From positions 993,327 to 1,057,326 of the forward strand of contig NZ_KI911318.1 in NCBI RefSeq assembly GCF_000513855.1: 64,000 nt of DNA, given 5' to 3'. The notes under the pieces were generated by a model that had not been told where the DNA came from, did not search any database, and worked only from the letters and a program-made list of their open reading frames with translations. How positions within the stretch are numbered: position 1 is the stretch's first letter; every line of letters begins with the position of its first letter. Below are positions 1-8,370 of the stretch, piece after piece. The translations under genes were made by a program, and so were the position numbers. The stretch comes from Desulfurococcus amylolyticus Z-533 (GTDB lineage Archaea > Thermoproteota > Thermoprotei_A > Sulfolobales > Desulfurococcaceae).

Positions 1-813
1 AGGTGGTATGAAGTACCACCATATGCCTGCTGCAAGCGCTCCTGAGGTGTATGCGTTATACAGGATTAACCCCCAGTTCCAGTCGCCAATACTCCCAACA
101 CCCATGAACACTAGTGCTGCATGCGAGAATATCGCGGTTGAAACAGAGAGCACTGTATTAGCTATTGTCACAGGGATTACTGCTGGAAGGATGTGCCTTA
201 TTATTATCCAGGAATTAGATGCACCGAGGGATCTAGCCGCCTCTATATACGCCCATTCCTTCAGCGATAACACAATTGATCTAACCACACGTGCTATAGG
301 GCTCCAGTTCAGCAAGCCTATTATCAGTATCACCGAAGCTATGCTTGACCCGATAATGGAGCCGATCACGATCATTAACACTATTGAAGGTATCGTTAAG
401 AGGAAGTTCACGACCTGCATTAACACCTCATCTACTAAGCCCCCGTAATAGCCTGAGATCAGGCCTACGACCAGCCCAATTATAGCTGTTATAGCTGCTG
501 CTGACAAGCCAACTATCAGCGAGGTCTTTATCGAGTAAATATTCAAGGTGAATAAGTCGCGGCCCATCTCATCTGTTCCAAACCAGTGCTTACTGTTTGG
601 CGGCTGGAATATACTGGATGGATCAGTATCCTCTGGTCGATAACTCGTGATATAGGGTGCGAGGGCTGTTAACACTATGTATACCAGTATTATTGTTAAA
701 CCTATTTTGATACTACTATTCCTCCTGGTGATCGATACTATTTCCCATAGCATGTCTTTCGCTAATACTGTTAAACTAGTAGCGAACCTGTTACTGCTTC
801 CACCCGTGGTCAT
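1..813 (-). CDS. Peptide ABC transporter permease, DppC/OppC type (3' truncated by window edge)
   Basis: Inner-membrane permease of a dipeptide/oligopeptide ABC importer. The 271 codons in the window start at ATG 813, behind a GGGTGAG ribosome site, and run open off the left edge. The N-terminal region has one membrane span, then the short external segment typical of DppC with FGTDEMGRDLF, then several spans. The EAA-type cytoplasmic loop reads EAARSLGASNSWIIIRHILP, the contact site for the ATPase. Its ATG overlaps the stop of the upstream permease (ATGA), so the two are translationally coupled. The ATPase genes expected next lie outside the window. Substrate is inferred from the family only. 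Confidence 0.93.
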   Translation of the reverse strand, partial: MTTGGSSNRFATSLTVLAKDMLWEIVSITRRNSSIKIGLTIILVYIVLTALAPYITSYRPEDTDPSSIFQPPNSKHWFGTDEMGRDLFTLNIYSIKTSLIVGLSAAAITAIIGLVVGLISGYYGGLVDEVLMQVVNFLLTIPSIVLMIVIGSIIGSSIASVILIIGLLNWSPIARVVRSIVLSLKEWAYIEAARSLGASNSWIIIRHILPAVIPVTIANTVLSVSTAIFSHAALVFMGVGSIGDWNWGLILYNAYTSGALAAGIWWYFIPP

Positions 814-1775
814 GTTCTCACCCTTGGATCAATCAATCCATATAATAGGTCTGCTATGAGGTTGGCTAGTACAACTGAGACGGCTATTACGAGGAAGGCT
901 CCTTGGAGAAGCGGGTAGTCCCTATTATATACGGCTTCATATATTAGCCTTCCTATGCCTGGCCATGCGAAAATAGTCTCGGTGAGTACAGCACCTGAAA
1001 CCGAGGTAGCTATCGCTATAGATATAGCTGTGAGAGTTGGAAGCATAGCATTCTTCAACCCGTACTTGAAGAGTATTCTTCCCTCCCTGAAGCCAACTGC
1101 ATAGTATGTCCTGATATAGTCCTCGCCCAACACGTCAAGCATTGATGCCCTGACTAGCAATGTGAAGCCACCGTAGTTCACGAGGACAAGGGTTATGAAT
1201 GGTAGTATCATGTGGGATGCCAGGTCGTATAGGTGTTCAAGCATTGAGGAGTAGTGTACGCCATAGTCACGCATACCGGTAACTGGGAGATGAAGGTAGT
1301 TTATTGAGGCCAGTATTAGTAATCCTCCAAGCCAGTAGGTTGGAAGAGTGTATAATACTAGCGCCGACCCGCTGACTACTTTGTCAACTAAACCACCATG
1401 CCTCCAAGCTGATACCACGCCGGTTAGTACTCCAAGCAGTATAGACACTATTGTTGCAGGTATAAGGAGCATCAGCGTGTTCACGATCCTCTCTAATAGT
1501 ATCTCAGTTACTGGTTGCTTATAGTAGAATGAGATGCCTAGATCTCCTCTCACGGTATTCCATAAGTAAATGAAGTACTGCTCCCACAGCGGCTTATTGA
1601 GCCCGAATTTCTCCCTGAGGTAAGCTAATTGATCCTGGGTCAACCTTGGATCCCTGAACATCAGGGAAATAGGGTCGCCTGGGAGAAGCCTGAAAAGAAT
1701 GAATGATATAGATAGTAATATGAAGATGGAGAGAACGCTTGAAAAAGCCCTTCTAGTAAGGAACGTGGTGTTCAC
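810..1775 (-). CDS. Peptide ABC transporter permease, DppB/OppB type
   Basis: First permease of the peptide importer, about 320 residues with six predicted spans. It carries the family N-terminus (LRRLLPGDP-like FRLLPGDPISLMF) followed by the YLREKFGLNKPLWEQYFIYL segment, and an EAA loop around DYIRTYYAVGFREGRILFKY. The longest frame begins at a GTG at 1784, but that GTG lies inside the strong ribosome site AGGAGGTGA. The GTG at 1775 (protein begins VNTTFLTRR) has correct spacing and is preferred. It follows the binding-protein stop by a few bases and overlaps the next permease by 4 bases, so the three genes form one transcript. Confidence 0.93.
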   Translation of the reverse strand: MNTTFLTRRAFSSVLSIFILLSISFILFRLLPGDPISLMFRDPRLTQDQLAYLREKFGLNKPLWEQYFIYLWNTVRGDLGISFYYKQPVTEILLERIVNTLMLLIPATIVSILLGVLTGVVSAWRHGGLVDKVVSGSALVLYTLPTYWLGGLLILASINYLHLPVTGMRDYGVHYSSMLEHLYDLASHMILPFITLVLVNYGGFTLLVRASMLDVLGEDYIRTYYAVGFREGRILFKYGLKNAMLPTLTAISIAIATSVSGAVLTETIFAWPGIGRLIYEAVYNRDYPLLQGAFLVIAVSVVLANLIADLLYGLIDPRVRT

Positions 1776-1780
1776 AGGTA

Positions 1781-3523
1781 TCACCTCCTGAATCTATTAA
1801 TTAAGACCACTATTGCAACCACCGCGATAACTCCTGCTGCTACACCTATCACTAGGTAGTCGCTGTTGCCACCCTGGGCTGTAGTAGTGGCTACAGGCGT
1901 TGCGTTGAGAAACGTACGCCAGTCATCACCTCCGAATGGCCCGCCAGGCCACCCGTAGTCGAAGCCGGTGAATTTCACTGAGTGTGCTTGTACAGCCTCT
2001 ATTTCACAGAGAGGTATGTATGGTAGGTCGTTGTACAGTATCTCCTGGAGCATCCACGCTATATTCTTGATCTCATCCATACTTGACGCATTATATATTT
2101 TCTCATAGAGGGAATCATACTCGGGGTTACTGTACCCTGAATCGGAGACACCTGTGAGGGTGCGCCCGGTTGCAAACACGTCGAATTGTGATACATCGTT
2201 GGGGCTTACTATCCAGTCCCATATATCTATATCGTGTCCAAGCCTGACAACTCCATTCACATTATTCCATATAATGGCGCTCATGCTACCAGTATCCATC
2301 GTCTTGATCTCCACGTTGACGCCTATTTGCTTCCACCAGTTCGCGATTACCTGTGCCGCGTTAACTGCTTCGGGGAACTTGCTGGGCACAAGTATAGTGT
2401 ATGAGAGCGGAACACCATTGCTGGAAGCCCTTACACCGTTAGGGCCCAGCTTGTAGCCGGCTTGATCCAGTATTTCTGCTGCCCTGTTAAGATTGAACTC
2501 GTAGGGTTTGAGGTTCGGGTTATAATATATATTCGAGGTTGGGAGAATAGAAGCTATCGACTTTGAATACCCGTGCCACGCTGTATCACAGACGTAAGTT
2601 ACATTTGTAGCATAGGCTAGGGCCCTTCTAACATTCAAGTCCTTCAGGGTTGGATTACCTGTTCCATTGGGGTCCACGTTGAATGCTATGTAGAAGTATG
2701 TTGTCCCAGGGGATGTAAACACCTTGAACCCCGGGTTGTTCACGAGGACATTACGCATCGCCATCGGGATATAGGGTCCAACAGCATCTATGTCCCCGGC
2801 TATCAGCGCGTTGGCTGCACTGGTTACATCGGGGTAGAACTTAACTATGATCCGGTCTACCCTAGGTAGATACCATGGATAGTAGAACCTGTTATACGGC
2901 TCCAGCACAACGTATTGTCCCTCCTTGTACTCGGTGAGCCTGAGGGGGCCGGAACCTATGGGTGGGTACCCGCTATATGTTGATGGATCACTTATATTAC
3001 TCCATATATGCTTCGGCACTATTGGTATATTGCTGGCTGCAAGGGCGAAGAATAACGGTATAGATGATACGGTGAAGTCTATGGTGTAGTTATCTATGAC
3101 TCTTATAGATTCAACGATCTTGACGTTCGCCGCCCTGGATGACCATGGTTCACTAGCTAGGTGGAAGCTGTACTCTACATCGGAAGCCGTGATCGGTACT
3201 CCATCGTGGAATGTTGCATTGGTTATAAGATGGAATCTAACGGTGTCTCCACCGATAACCTCCCATGAAGCAGCCAGGTCCGGGATATATGTTGAATAAT
3301 TGCTGGAGACCCTTACCAACCTGCTATAGATGTCAAGGGTTATCCATGTTGATATCTGTGCATAGGTTGTAAACGGGTTGAATGTATCTAGCGAGGTACC
3401 ACCCCACCCTACCCTGAAAACGCTCTGAGACTGCGCAGTAGATACTGTGCTGACTGATGGTGCAACCAGTAGTAAAGCCACTATTACTGCTACGGCTTTG
3501 ACAATTGTACCCCTGGCATTCAT
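1781..3523 (-). CDS. ABC transporter substrate-binding protein, peptide family 5 (SBP_bac_5)
   Basis: Extracellular peptide-binding lipoprotein-like component, 580 residues. Residues 1-30 form a signal peptide; the body has family-5 hallmarks (DLAASWEVIGGDTVRFHL, NATFHDGVPITASDVEYSF, DLNVRRALAYATN). The C-terminus has a short linker (TTTAQGGNSD) and a membrane helix ending in NRFRR, so the protein is anchored at its C-terminus, as usual for Thermoproteota binding proteins without a lipobox. ATG 3523 sits behind GGTGG. It is the promoter-proximal gene of the transporter operon and is divergent from a putative ACT-domain regulator. The ligand cannot be read from sequence; di/oligopeptides are most likely, though family 5 also includes sugar binders in archaea. 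Confidence 0.93.
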   Translation of the reverse strand: MNARGTIVKAVAVIVALLLVAPSVSTVSTAQSQSVFRVGWGGTSLDTFNPFTTYAQISTWITLDIYSRLVRVSSNYSTYIPDLAASWEVIGGDTVRFHLITNATFHDGVPITASDVEYSFHLASEPWSSRAANVKIVESIRVIDNYTIDFTVSSIPLFFALAASNIPIVPKHIWSNISDPSTYSGYPPIGSGPLRLTEYKEGQYVVLEPYNRFYYPWYLPRVDRIIVKFYPDVTSAANALIAGDIDAVGPYIPMAMRNVLVNNPGFKVFTSPGTTYFYIAFNVDPNGTGNPTLKDLNVRRALAYATNVTYVCDTAWHGYSKSIASILPTSNIYYNPNLKPYEFNLNRAAEILDQAGYKLGPNGVRASSNGVPLSYTILVPSKFPEAVNAAQVIANWWKQIGVNVEIKTMDTGSMSAIIWNNVNGVVRLGHDIDIWDWIVSPNDVSQFDVFATGRTLTGVSDSGYSNPEYDSLYEKIYNASSMDEIKNIAWMLQEILYNDLPYIPLCEIEAVQAHSVKFTGFDYGWPGGPFGGDDWRTFLNATPVATTTAQGGNSDYLVIGVAAGVIAVVAIVVLINRFRR

Positions 3524-3652
3524 AGTTATCCACCAATGGTTAGAAAAGGCTTCATGGAACAGAGATAAAAGCTTTTTTACATATATGAAACATTTTAAAA
3601 AGAAGTGTTACATTTTGGAATATATTTGTTACATTTAGTCATAGGTGGTGCC
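3524..3652. promoter_or_regulatory. Divergent promoter region with phased ACATTT repeats
   Basis: The 129-base gap between the transporter operon (minus) and the regulator gene (plus) is A/T-rich. It carries three direct repeats of the core ACATTT(T/A), starting at 3590, 3610 and 3631, so spaced 20 and 21 bases, about two helical turns. Two of them extend to GTTACATTT. The phasing is what a multimeric regulator bound on one DNA face would use. The last copy lies just before the regulator's ribosome site AGGTGGTG, which suggests autoregulation. Binding is inferred only. Confidence 0.5.
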
Positions 3653-4342
3653 ATGCCCAGGGGAAACACGAGTGTAAGCAACATTGTGAGGGAGATCGTC
3701 GAGAGCGATCCATGCCTAGTGGAAGCATTGAGTAATGGATACGTGAACTATAGCAAGCTATCGGAGAGGCTTGCCGAAGTTATCAGAGAGGAGTATGGGG
3801 TATCATGTACACCTAGTTCCATTAAAATGTCGCTACTGCGCAGCAGGAGCAGTGTAGCTAGGCAATCCCTTAAGTCAAGGATCTTTAGGGTTCTAGCCAG
3901 GAGCAATATAGAGCTTAAGACAGGCCTAGCTATAGTGACATATGATTATACAGTACTCCATAAGGTGTTCAAGAGCGTTCATGAGCTAGCTGGCAGGACA
4001 CGCTTCATATCTATCTCACAGGGCATAGACAATATAACTATAATAGTGAACACTGAGTTACTAGATAACTTAGTTGGCCTGATGGATAAGGAGCCGGTGT
4101 GGCTTGAGAGAGATGTCTCGGCAATCATAATAGTAAGCCCAATCGAGAATATTGAGACACCGGGCTTTATATCCTATATAACAACACTCCTAGCCAGGAA
4201 AGGGATCAACATACTCCAAATAATGTCGGCTCACAGTGACACTATCATAGTAATCGATAGAAAAGACTCTGTGGAGGCATTTAAAACACTGGAGTCAATA
4301 ATATTGAAAGCCAAGGAGGATAGCAAGGAGCCCTTGAAATAA
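3653..4342 (+). CDS. ACT-domain regulatory protein, probable regulator of the adjacent peptide transporter
   Basis: About 229 residues from ATG 3653, chosen because AGGTGGTG precedes it; an upstream in-frame start at 3605 has no ribosome site and lies inside the repeat region. Residues 1-85 are polar and helical (NIVREIVESDPCLVEAL, YSKLSERLAEVIREEYG, SSIKMSLLRSR), resembling a DNA-binding helical domain. The C-terminal half contains two ACT-like beta-alpha units (KTGLAIVTYDYTVLHKVFKS; GFISYITTLLARKGINILQI), a fold that usually binds amino acids. Placed back to back with the peptide transporter, it is likely an amino-acid-responsive regulator. The domain assignment is by pattern; no exact family name is claimed. 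Confidence 0.7.
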   Translation: MPRGNTSVSNIVREIVESDPCLVEALSNGYVNYSKLSERLAEVIREEYGVSCTPSSIKMSLLRSRSSVARQSLKSRIFRVLARSNIELKTGLAIVTYDYTVLHKVFKSVHELAGRTRFISISQGIDNITIIVNTELLDNLVGLMDKEPVWLERDVSAIIIVSPIENIETPGFISYITTLLARKGINILQIMSAHSDTIIVIDRKDSVEAFKTLESIILKAKEDSKEPLK

Positions 4343-4463
4343 ATGGGTGAATACAGTTGACCTCGGCACTCAGCGGGGGGTTCGATACCATCCCTGGATT
4401 GATCTCCAGCAGTAGAAGATGGTTTTTGTTTCACTATGATATAGTTATTCATGGGTGTAATGC

Positions 4464-4988
4464 TTGAGGAGGGCTTTATTCATTGGTAGGTTTCAACCGT
4501 TTCACAATGGCCACCTGCATGCCCTCAGATATATACTAGAGAGGTTTGATGAAGCCGTGATCGCTGTGGCAGCCGCCCAATACAACTACACAGCGGACAA
4601 CCCCTTCACAGCTGGCGAGCGCGTTGAGATGATTAAGCTTGGACTAGGCGACCTATACTCAAGGTGCTATGTGATCCCAGTTGATAATATTTCAAACAAC
4701 TACCTCTGGCCACTCCACCTCCTCAGCTATGTACCCAGGGTTGACACAGTATTCAGCAACAATAGGTTTGTGCAGGAGCTCTTCAAAATACTTGGACTAG
4801 AAACCCTTGAGACACCAGTATTACCTGGTGTCAGTGGCACCATGGTTAGGAGGCTCATGGCTGAGGATGGAGACTGGGAGAGCCTCGTACCCTCAAGCGT
4901 AGCCGAGTTCATTAAAAGGATCAATGGGGTTGAGAGAGTTAGGGGACTCTTGAAGCTATCAGTGAGGGTACAGGGTGAGAGGTTTTGA
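4464..4988 (+). CDS. nadM: Nicotinamide-nucleotide adenylyltransferase, archaeal NadM type
   Basis: Transfers AMP from ATP to NMN, giving NAD+. The 174-residue protein has the nucleotidyltransferase signature GRFQPFHNGHL near the N-terminus (HxGH class) and a C-terminal ISGTxxR-type motif, here SGTMVRRLM. Size matches archaeal NMN adenylyltransferases. TTG 4464 is the only usable start because a TAA lies in frame at 4458; GGTG sits 6-7 bases upstream. Its stop overlaps the start of the next gene (TTGA), so it is co-translated with a CinA-type domain protein, pointing to NAD or pyridine-nucleotide metabolism for both. Confidence 0.93.
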   Translation: MRRALFIGRFQPFHNGHLHALRYILERFDEAVIAVAAAQYNYTADNPFTAGERVEMIKLGLGDLYSRCYVIPVDNISNNYLWPLHLLSYVPRVDTVFSNNRFVQELFKILGLETLETPVLPGVSGTMVRRLMAEDGDWESLVPSSVAEFIKRINGVERVRGLLKLSVRVQGERF

Positions 4989-5734
4989 CCGGGTTAACCA
5001 CTTGCATCATAGCTATTGGCTCAGAGATCACGAGGGGAATAATACAGGACACTAACTCTCACTGGCTTGCTCGTAGGCTGACCAGTATTGGGGTTGATGT
5101 AAGAAGGATTATCGTGGTACCGGATGATATGAGTGAGATAACATGGGCTCTCAGAGCCTGCATTGAGGCATGCAATATAGTGATTACAACCGGGGGTCTG
5201 GGCTTCACAAGTGATGATATAACGATACCGGTAATCGCTGAATCCCTAGGATTGAAGCGAGTTTATTCGCCAGTAGTCTACGAGATGGTTAAGAATAGAC
5301 TTGTAGGCAGGATACCAGAGCACCTCGAGGTAGTCTATCCTCCTGAAGGAGCCGAGCCTCTCTCGAATACTGTTGGTGTCTCACCTGGATTCCATCTGGT
5401 CTACAATGGAAGACACCTATTCATACTTCCTGGGGTACCAGCCGAGATGGAGAACATATTCGAGGGGGAGGTAATGCCGAGGCTAGCCAGGTTAACCGGT
5501 ACAAGTGTTACAACTCTCAAAGTGATCACGAAACATGAGGTGGAAGCTGAGGTAGACAAACTGTTAGAACCACTGAGAGTAAAGTATAAGTGGGCATATA
5601 TAAAGACTCATGCGAGGAAACCTGTGGAAATCACGATACAGGTATATGGAGCCAATAGGGAAGATATAGATGAGAAAGTAAATACGTTGCTAAGAGAACT
5701 CAGTAAAATACTTGAGATAGAGGTGGCCTCTTAA
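4985..5734 (+). CDS. CinA N-terminal/MoaB-Mog family protein (COG1058)
   Basis: 249 residues with the molybdopterin-binding-like fold of the CinA N-terminal domain: AIGSEITRGIIQDTNSHWLA at the N-terminus, ITTGGLGFTSDDITIPVIAE in the middle and LFILPGVPAEMENIFEGEV later. The C-terminal NMN deamidase domain (PncC type) of bacterial CinA is absent, as usual in archaea. Members of COG1058 have shown ADP-ribose pyrophosphatase activity, so a role in recycling nucleotide-sugar or NAD breakdown products is plausible. TTG 4985 overlaps the nadM stop by 4 bases, which strengthens the NAD link. A molybdopterin role is less likely from context. Confidence 0.87.
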   Translation: MTGLTTCIIAIGSEITRGIIQDTNSHWLARRLTSIGVDVRRIIVVPDDMSEITWALRACIEACNIVITTGGLGFTSDDITIPVIAESLGLKRVYSPVVYEMVKNRLVGRIPEHLEVVYPPEGAEPLSNTVGVSPGFHLVYNGRHLFILPGVPAEMENIFEGEVMPRLARLTGTSVTTLKVITKHEVEAEVDKLLEPLRVKYKWAYIKTHARKPVEITIQVYGANREDIDEKVNTLLRELSKILEIEVAS

Positions 5735-5937
5735 CCCTCTGCTACTACCCTCTTCGGCCTTGGTTTCACCCTTATTGTGAATGATGATTCTCTACCACGG
5801 GGGCTTACACCGTGATAGTAGTTGAACCTGCCTTTACAGCTGGGACATATATATGCATTCACTATGTAGAACCTGAATCTCCACTCCTTAATGGGGGCCA
5901 CGTTGACCTCGCTTCCGCAGAACGGGCATTTAACCAT
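5731..5937 (-). CDS. Small zinc-ribbon protein
   Basis: 68 residues with two CxxC knuckles (CPFCGS at the N-terminus and CPSCKG in the middle) that would bind one zinc, followed by FNYYHGVSPRGRESSFTIRVK and a basic tail. ATG 5937 lies behind GGGGAGGGT. It converges on the CinA-type gene with a 4-base overlap. The composition suggests a nucleic-acid-binding protein, but I do not recognise a characterised family. Confidence 0.8.
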   Translation of the reverse strand: MVKCPFCGSEVNVAPIKEWRFRFYIVNAYICPSCKGRFNYYHGVSPRGRESSFTIRVKPRPKRVVAEG

Positions 5938-6027
5938 GGATAACCCTCCCCAAGATATATCTCTATGTATAACTATAAAAACCTAGCTATAAGGCCTACG
6001 TGGACTGGAGTAGGGTTGGATTATGAG

Positions 6028-7080
6028 TTATTTCAGCCATGCTGTAAGTGCTCTGAGCGGGTTTCTCCAGGCTATTTTCTCGATGTCTTCTCTAGTGAAG
6101 CCTTCCTCGAGTAGCTTGCTCCATAAGCTCCCTATTTTATCGATGGATTCCAGTCCTTTAACAAGCGGTGCATCAAGTGAGCCGAAGTAGTCTGAGCCTA
6201 TTGCTAATATGTCCACTCCATAATTATCTCTTATATATACCGCGTGTCTGACCAGGCTGGATACATCTGGTACACCCGTTGACACAAATGAAGCTATGAA
6301 TACTAGTCCTACAACCCCCTTGCTCTCTGCCACTACTTCCAGCGTCTTGTCATCAAGGTTCCTAGGATGGTTATGAACCGATCTGGTATTGGCGTGACTG
6401 ACTATTACGGGCTTTCTTGTTGCCTCGTATGTGTCTTTCACCGTTTTCCCGCTTGCATGGGCTAGATCCACTGCTACCCCTAGCTCCACGGCTCTCCCAA
6501 TGAGCTCTAAACCCTCCCTCGTCAAGCCATTATCGATCTGTGTCCTACAGGATGAAGCGTACTTATTGTTATAGTTCCAGGTTAACCCTAATACACGTAG
6601 CCCGCCAGCATATAAGAGATCCAGGTCCTCTGGGCTCCTCAAGGAATCAGCCCCTTCAAGCCCTACAAGCAAGCCTATGCTACCATTTTTCTCATTGAAG
6701 AGTCCCTGAAGCTGGTCTCTACCTAATACAAGCTTGAACTCTCTGTGGGCTAACACAATATTCCTGTATAAGTCCAACCCTGCGTAAACCGGCTCAAGGC
6801 TCGGATAATGCTTGTAAGATATCCTCCCACCACGGGAGTACCAGGGTATCATGGGGAAGATGCTGGCGACAACGAGCCTTGTGTTGCTGGCGAGGTACTT
6901 CGGGATATCAGCGTGCCGGAGTGGTTCATCGATATCAAAGGGTTTCAATGGGAATGGGTTGAGCAGGCTTCCTGAGAGAACATAGGCCGCTATATCCTCG
7001 TGGAGATCTACTAGAGGCGGGTTCAAGTGGATGCACCCGGAATAATTAATTCTCCATGCTAAATAAATAGGCTTCCCCAT
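6028..7080 (-). CDS. Membrane-dipeptidase-type metallopeptidase (peptidase M19)
   Basis: 350 residues of the renal-dipeptidase TIM-barrel family, a binuclear zinc enzyme that cleaves dipeptides. Metal-site segments are visible: VDLHED near residue 25, GLEGADSL in the middle (bridging Glu), VDLAHASGK and VIVSHANTRSVHNHPRNLDD (His ligands), and IGSDYFGS near the C-terminus (Asp). No signal peptide is evident, so it is probably cytosolic and processes imported peptides together with the transporter to its left. The start is ATG 7080 without an obvious ribosome site, so a leaderless transcript is possible. Confidence 0.92.
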   Translation of the reverse strand: MGKPIYLAWRINYSGCIHLNPPLVDLHEDIAAYVLSGSLLNPFPLKPFDIDEPLRHADIPKYLASNTRLVVASIFPMIPWYSRGGRISYKHYPSLEPVYAGLDLYRNIVLAHREFKLVLGRDQLQGLFNEKNGSIGLLVGLEGADSLRSPEDLDLLYAGGLRVLGLTWNYNNKYASSCRTQIDNGLTREGLELIGRAVELGVAVDLAHASGKTVKDTYEATRKPVIVSHANTRSVHNHPRNLDDKTLEVVAESKGVVGLVFIASFVSTGVPDVSSLVRHAVYIRDNYGVDILAIGSDYFGSLDAPLVKGLESIDKIGSLWSKLLEEGFTREDIEKIAWRNPLRALTAWLK

Positions 7081-7177
7081 TGACGCGTAGATTACTCAAA
7101 GATACAGTAGACTCCGCCTGCGCGTAGTTATACCTGATGACATCCAGTATCGATGTTAAGCGTTTAAGGTATGATGA

Positions 7178-7675
7178 TTAGAGCATCTTATAGACTTCAT
7201 CCAAGTGCTTCTTAACCAGTTCCAGCTTCCCACTTAACTCTGCTAGCCGTGTCTCCAGTTCCTGGTTTCTCTGCCTTAACTCATTGTTTTCTCTTTCTAG
7301 GCTACTTAGTTTCGCAACATAGGATTCTACATCAGGTATGTCTACTTCGATGAAGCCGTTTCCAGTCTCCAGTTTTTTTAACACGTCTGAAACAGCCTTG
7401 CTGAGGGCGTCCTTGATACTCAGGTATTTCCTAACAGTTTTCTCGGGTACCCCGAGCTCCTCGCTTATTAAGCCATAGGAGTAATTGGCCTTGAACCTCG
7501 CGAAGACGGCTGCTGCTGTGGAGAGCTCCTTGATAATGCTTGACTTATCTTCGCTGCTGGAGAGCAGTGTAGTGAGGCCTGGCCCGAATATTGTCGCTGT
7601 GTATAATACTGCCTCGAGGAGCCTTATCTCCTCCTTGCTTCCCGGTTGCAGGGGAGCATATAGCTTCACCAGCAT
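7178..7675 (-). CDS. Helix-turn-helix protein with C-terminal coiled coil
   Basis: 165 residues. The N-terminal two-thirds is helical with an HTH-like stretch YGLISEELGVPEKTVRKYLS around residues 67-86. Residues about 120-165 are a leucine-rich coiled coil (LERENNELRQRNQELETRL), so the protein likely dimerises. ATG 7675 is behind GGGGTG. It stands alone between the dipeptidase and a repeat region. A transcription-factor role is inferred from architecture; no target is suggested by context. Confidence 0.75.
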   Translation of the reverse strand: MLVKLYAPLQPGSKEEIRLLEAVLYTATIFGPGLTTLLSSSEDKSSIIKELSTAAAVFARFKANYSYGLISEELGVPEKTVRKYLSIKDALSKAVSDVLKKLETGNGFIEVDIPDVESYVAKLSSLERENNELRQRNQELETRLAELSGKLELVKKHLDEVYKML

Positions 7676-7771
7676 TGTATGCTTTCACCCCGGTAAGTAT
7701 ATTATGTATTAATATGCTTAAATATGTTTCCCACTATCTTTCCCACAACACAAACAAAGCCTCAGATTGTT

Positions 7772-8040
7772 GTTTCTGTTTTCATACTTTTAGGTTTATG
7801 AAGGTTGGTATAGAACTCTTTTATTGAAGAGTGAGTATGTTGAAGGTGAATCGGGGTGCAGGGGTTTCCCACAGCTATGACCTCGAAAAGCTATGAGGGG
7901 CGAGCCGTGGGCTGGGGTCACTCCGAGCGAGCGGAGCCCAGTGATACGAATACCGAGGGCAGTGAAGCCAGGTGCAGAGGACTCGATATCAAACCCTATG
8001 AAGCCCGAAGCCCCCTAAAAACATGTCCTAGCCCGTTGTG
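7772..8040. repeat. Degenerate head of an R2-type repeat plus anonymous spacer
   Basis: From 7772 the sequence (CCTCAGATTGTTGTTTCTG, then a divergent copy of the TTCTTTTATTGAAG segment) matches the heads of the R2 elements at 10948 and 40158. The remaining bases up to 8040 have no convincing gene in either strand; short open frames there lack ribosome sites. It abuts the R1 element that begins at 8041, so this region is a composite of decayed elements. Confidence 0.5.
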
Positions 8041-8364
8041 GGTTCTGAATCCTCTCTGAATTCCTTGTAGATATTTTGGATGTGTTTTATTCTCTTGGCG
8101 TCTTCACTCGTTTTCATTGATGACCATTACTTTTCTCCCGTGTGGTTTCTTCAGCTTCCCCTGGTGTTCTCTGGATGGGTATACGGGGTGTTTGCACCAG
8201 GTTTAACTATCTTCCCTTCACTGCTGGCTGAGGGCTTTACAAGCGTATGCAGGGGTGCCGGGGGTCACCCAAAGCACTTCCGCTGTGAAGGGTGAAGCCG
8301 GACAGAACGGGGGAATAAGAAATAAGGGGGTGAAGCAATTACAAATATCCACCAGATCCGAACC
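8041..8364 (+). repeat. R1 element copy a, with imperfect terminal inverted repeats
   Basis: One of three related intergenic elements (others at 29768-30193 inverted, and 46201-46398). The left end GGTTCTGAATCC...CCTTGTAGATATTTT and the right end ...CACCAGATCCGAACC are inverted relatives of each other, so the unit is TIR-bounded. The internal segment matches the copy at 30 kb very closely over roughly 150 bases. The minus strand encodes a short KPHGRKVMVINENE-like stretch that could be a tnpB relic. The element ends 6 bases before the next gene's start. Confidence 0.7.
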
Positions 8365-8370
8365 CTGGGG

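Noticed and set aside
7130-7175. Two TGATGA-like boxes suggesting a C/D box RNA
   Set aside because: No CTGA box between or after them at usable distances.
8080-8295. 71-residue plus-strand open frame inside R1 copy a
   Set aside because: No ribosome site, not conserved as a frame in the other R1 copies, composition unlike real genes here.
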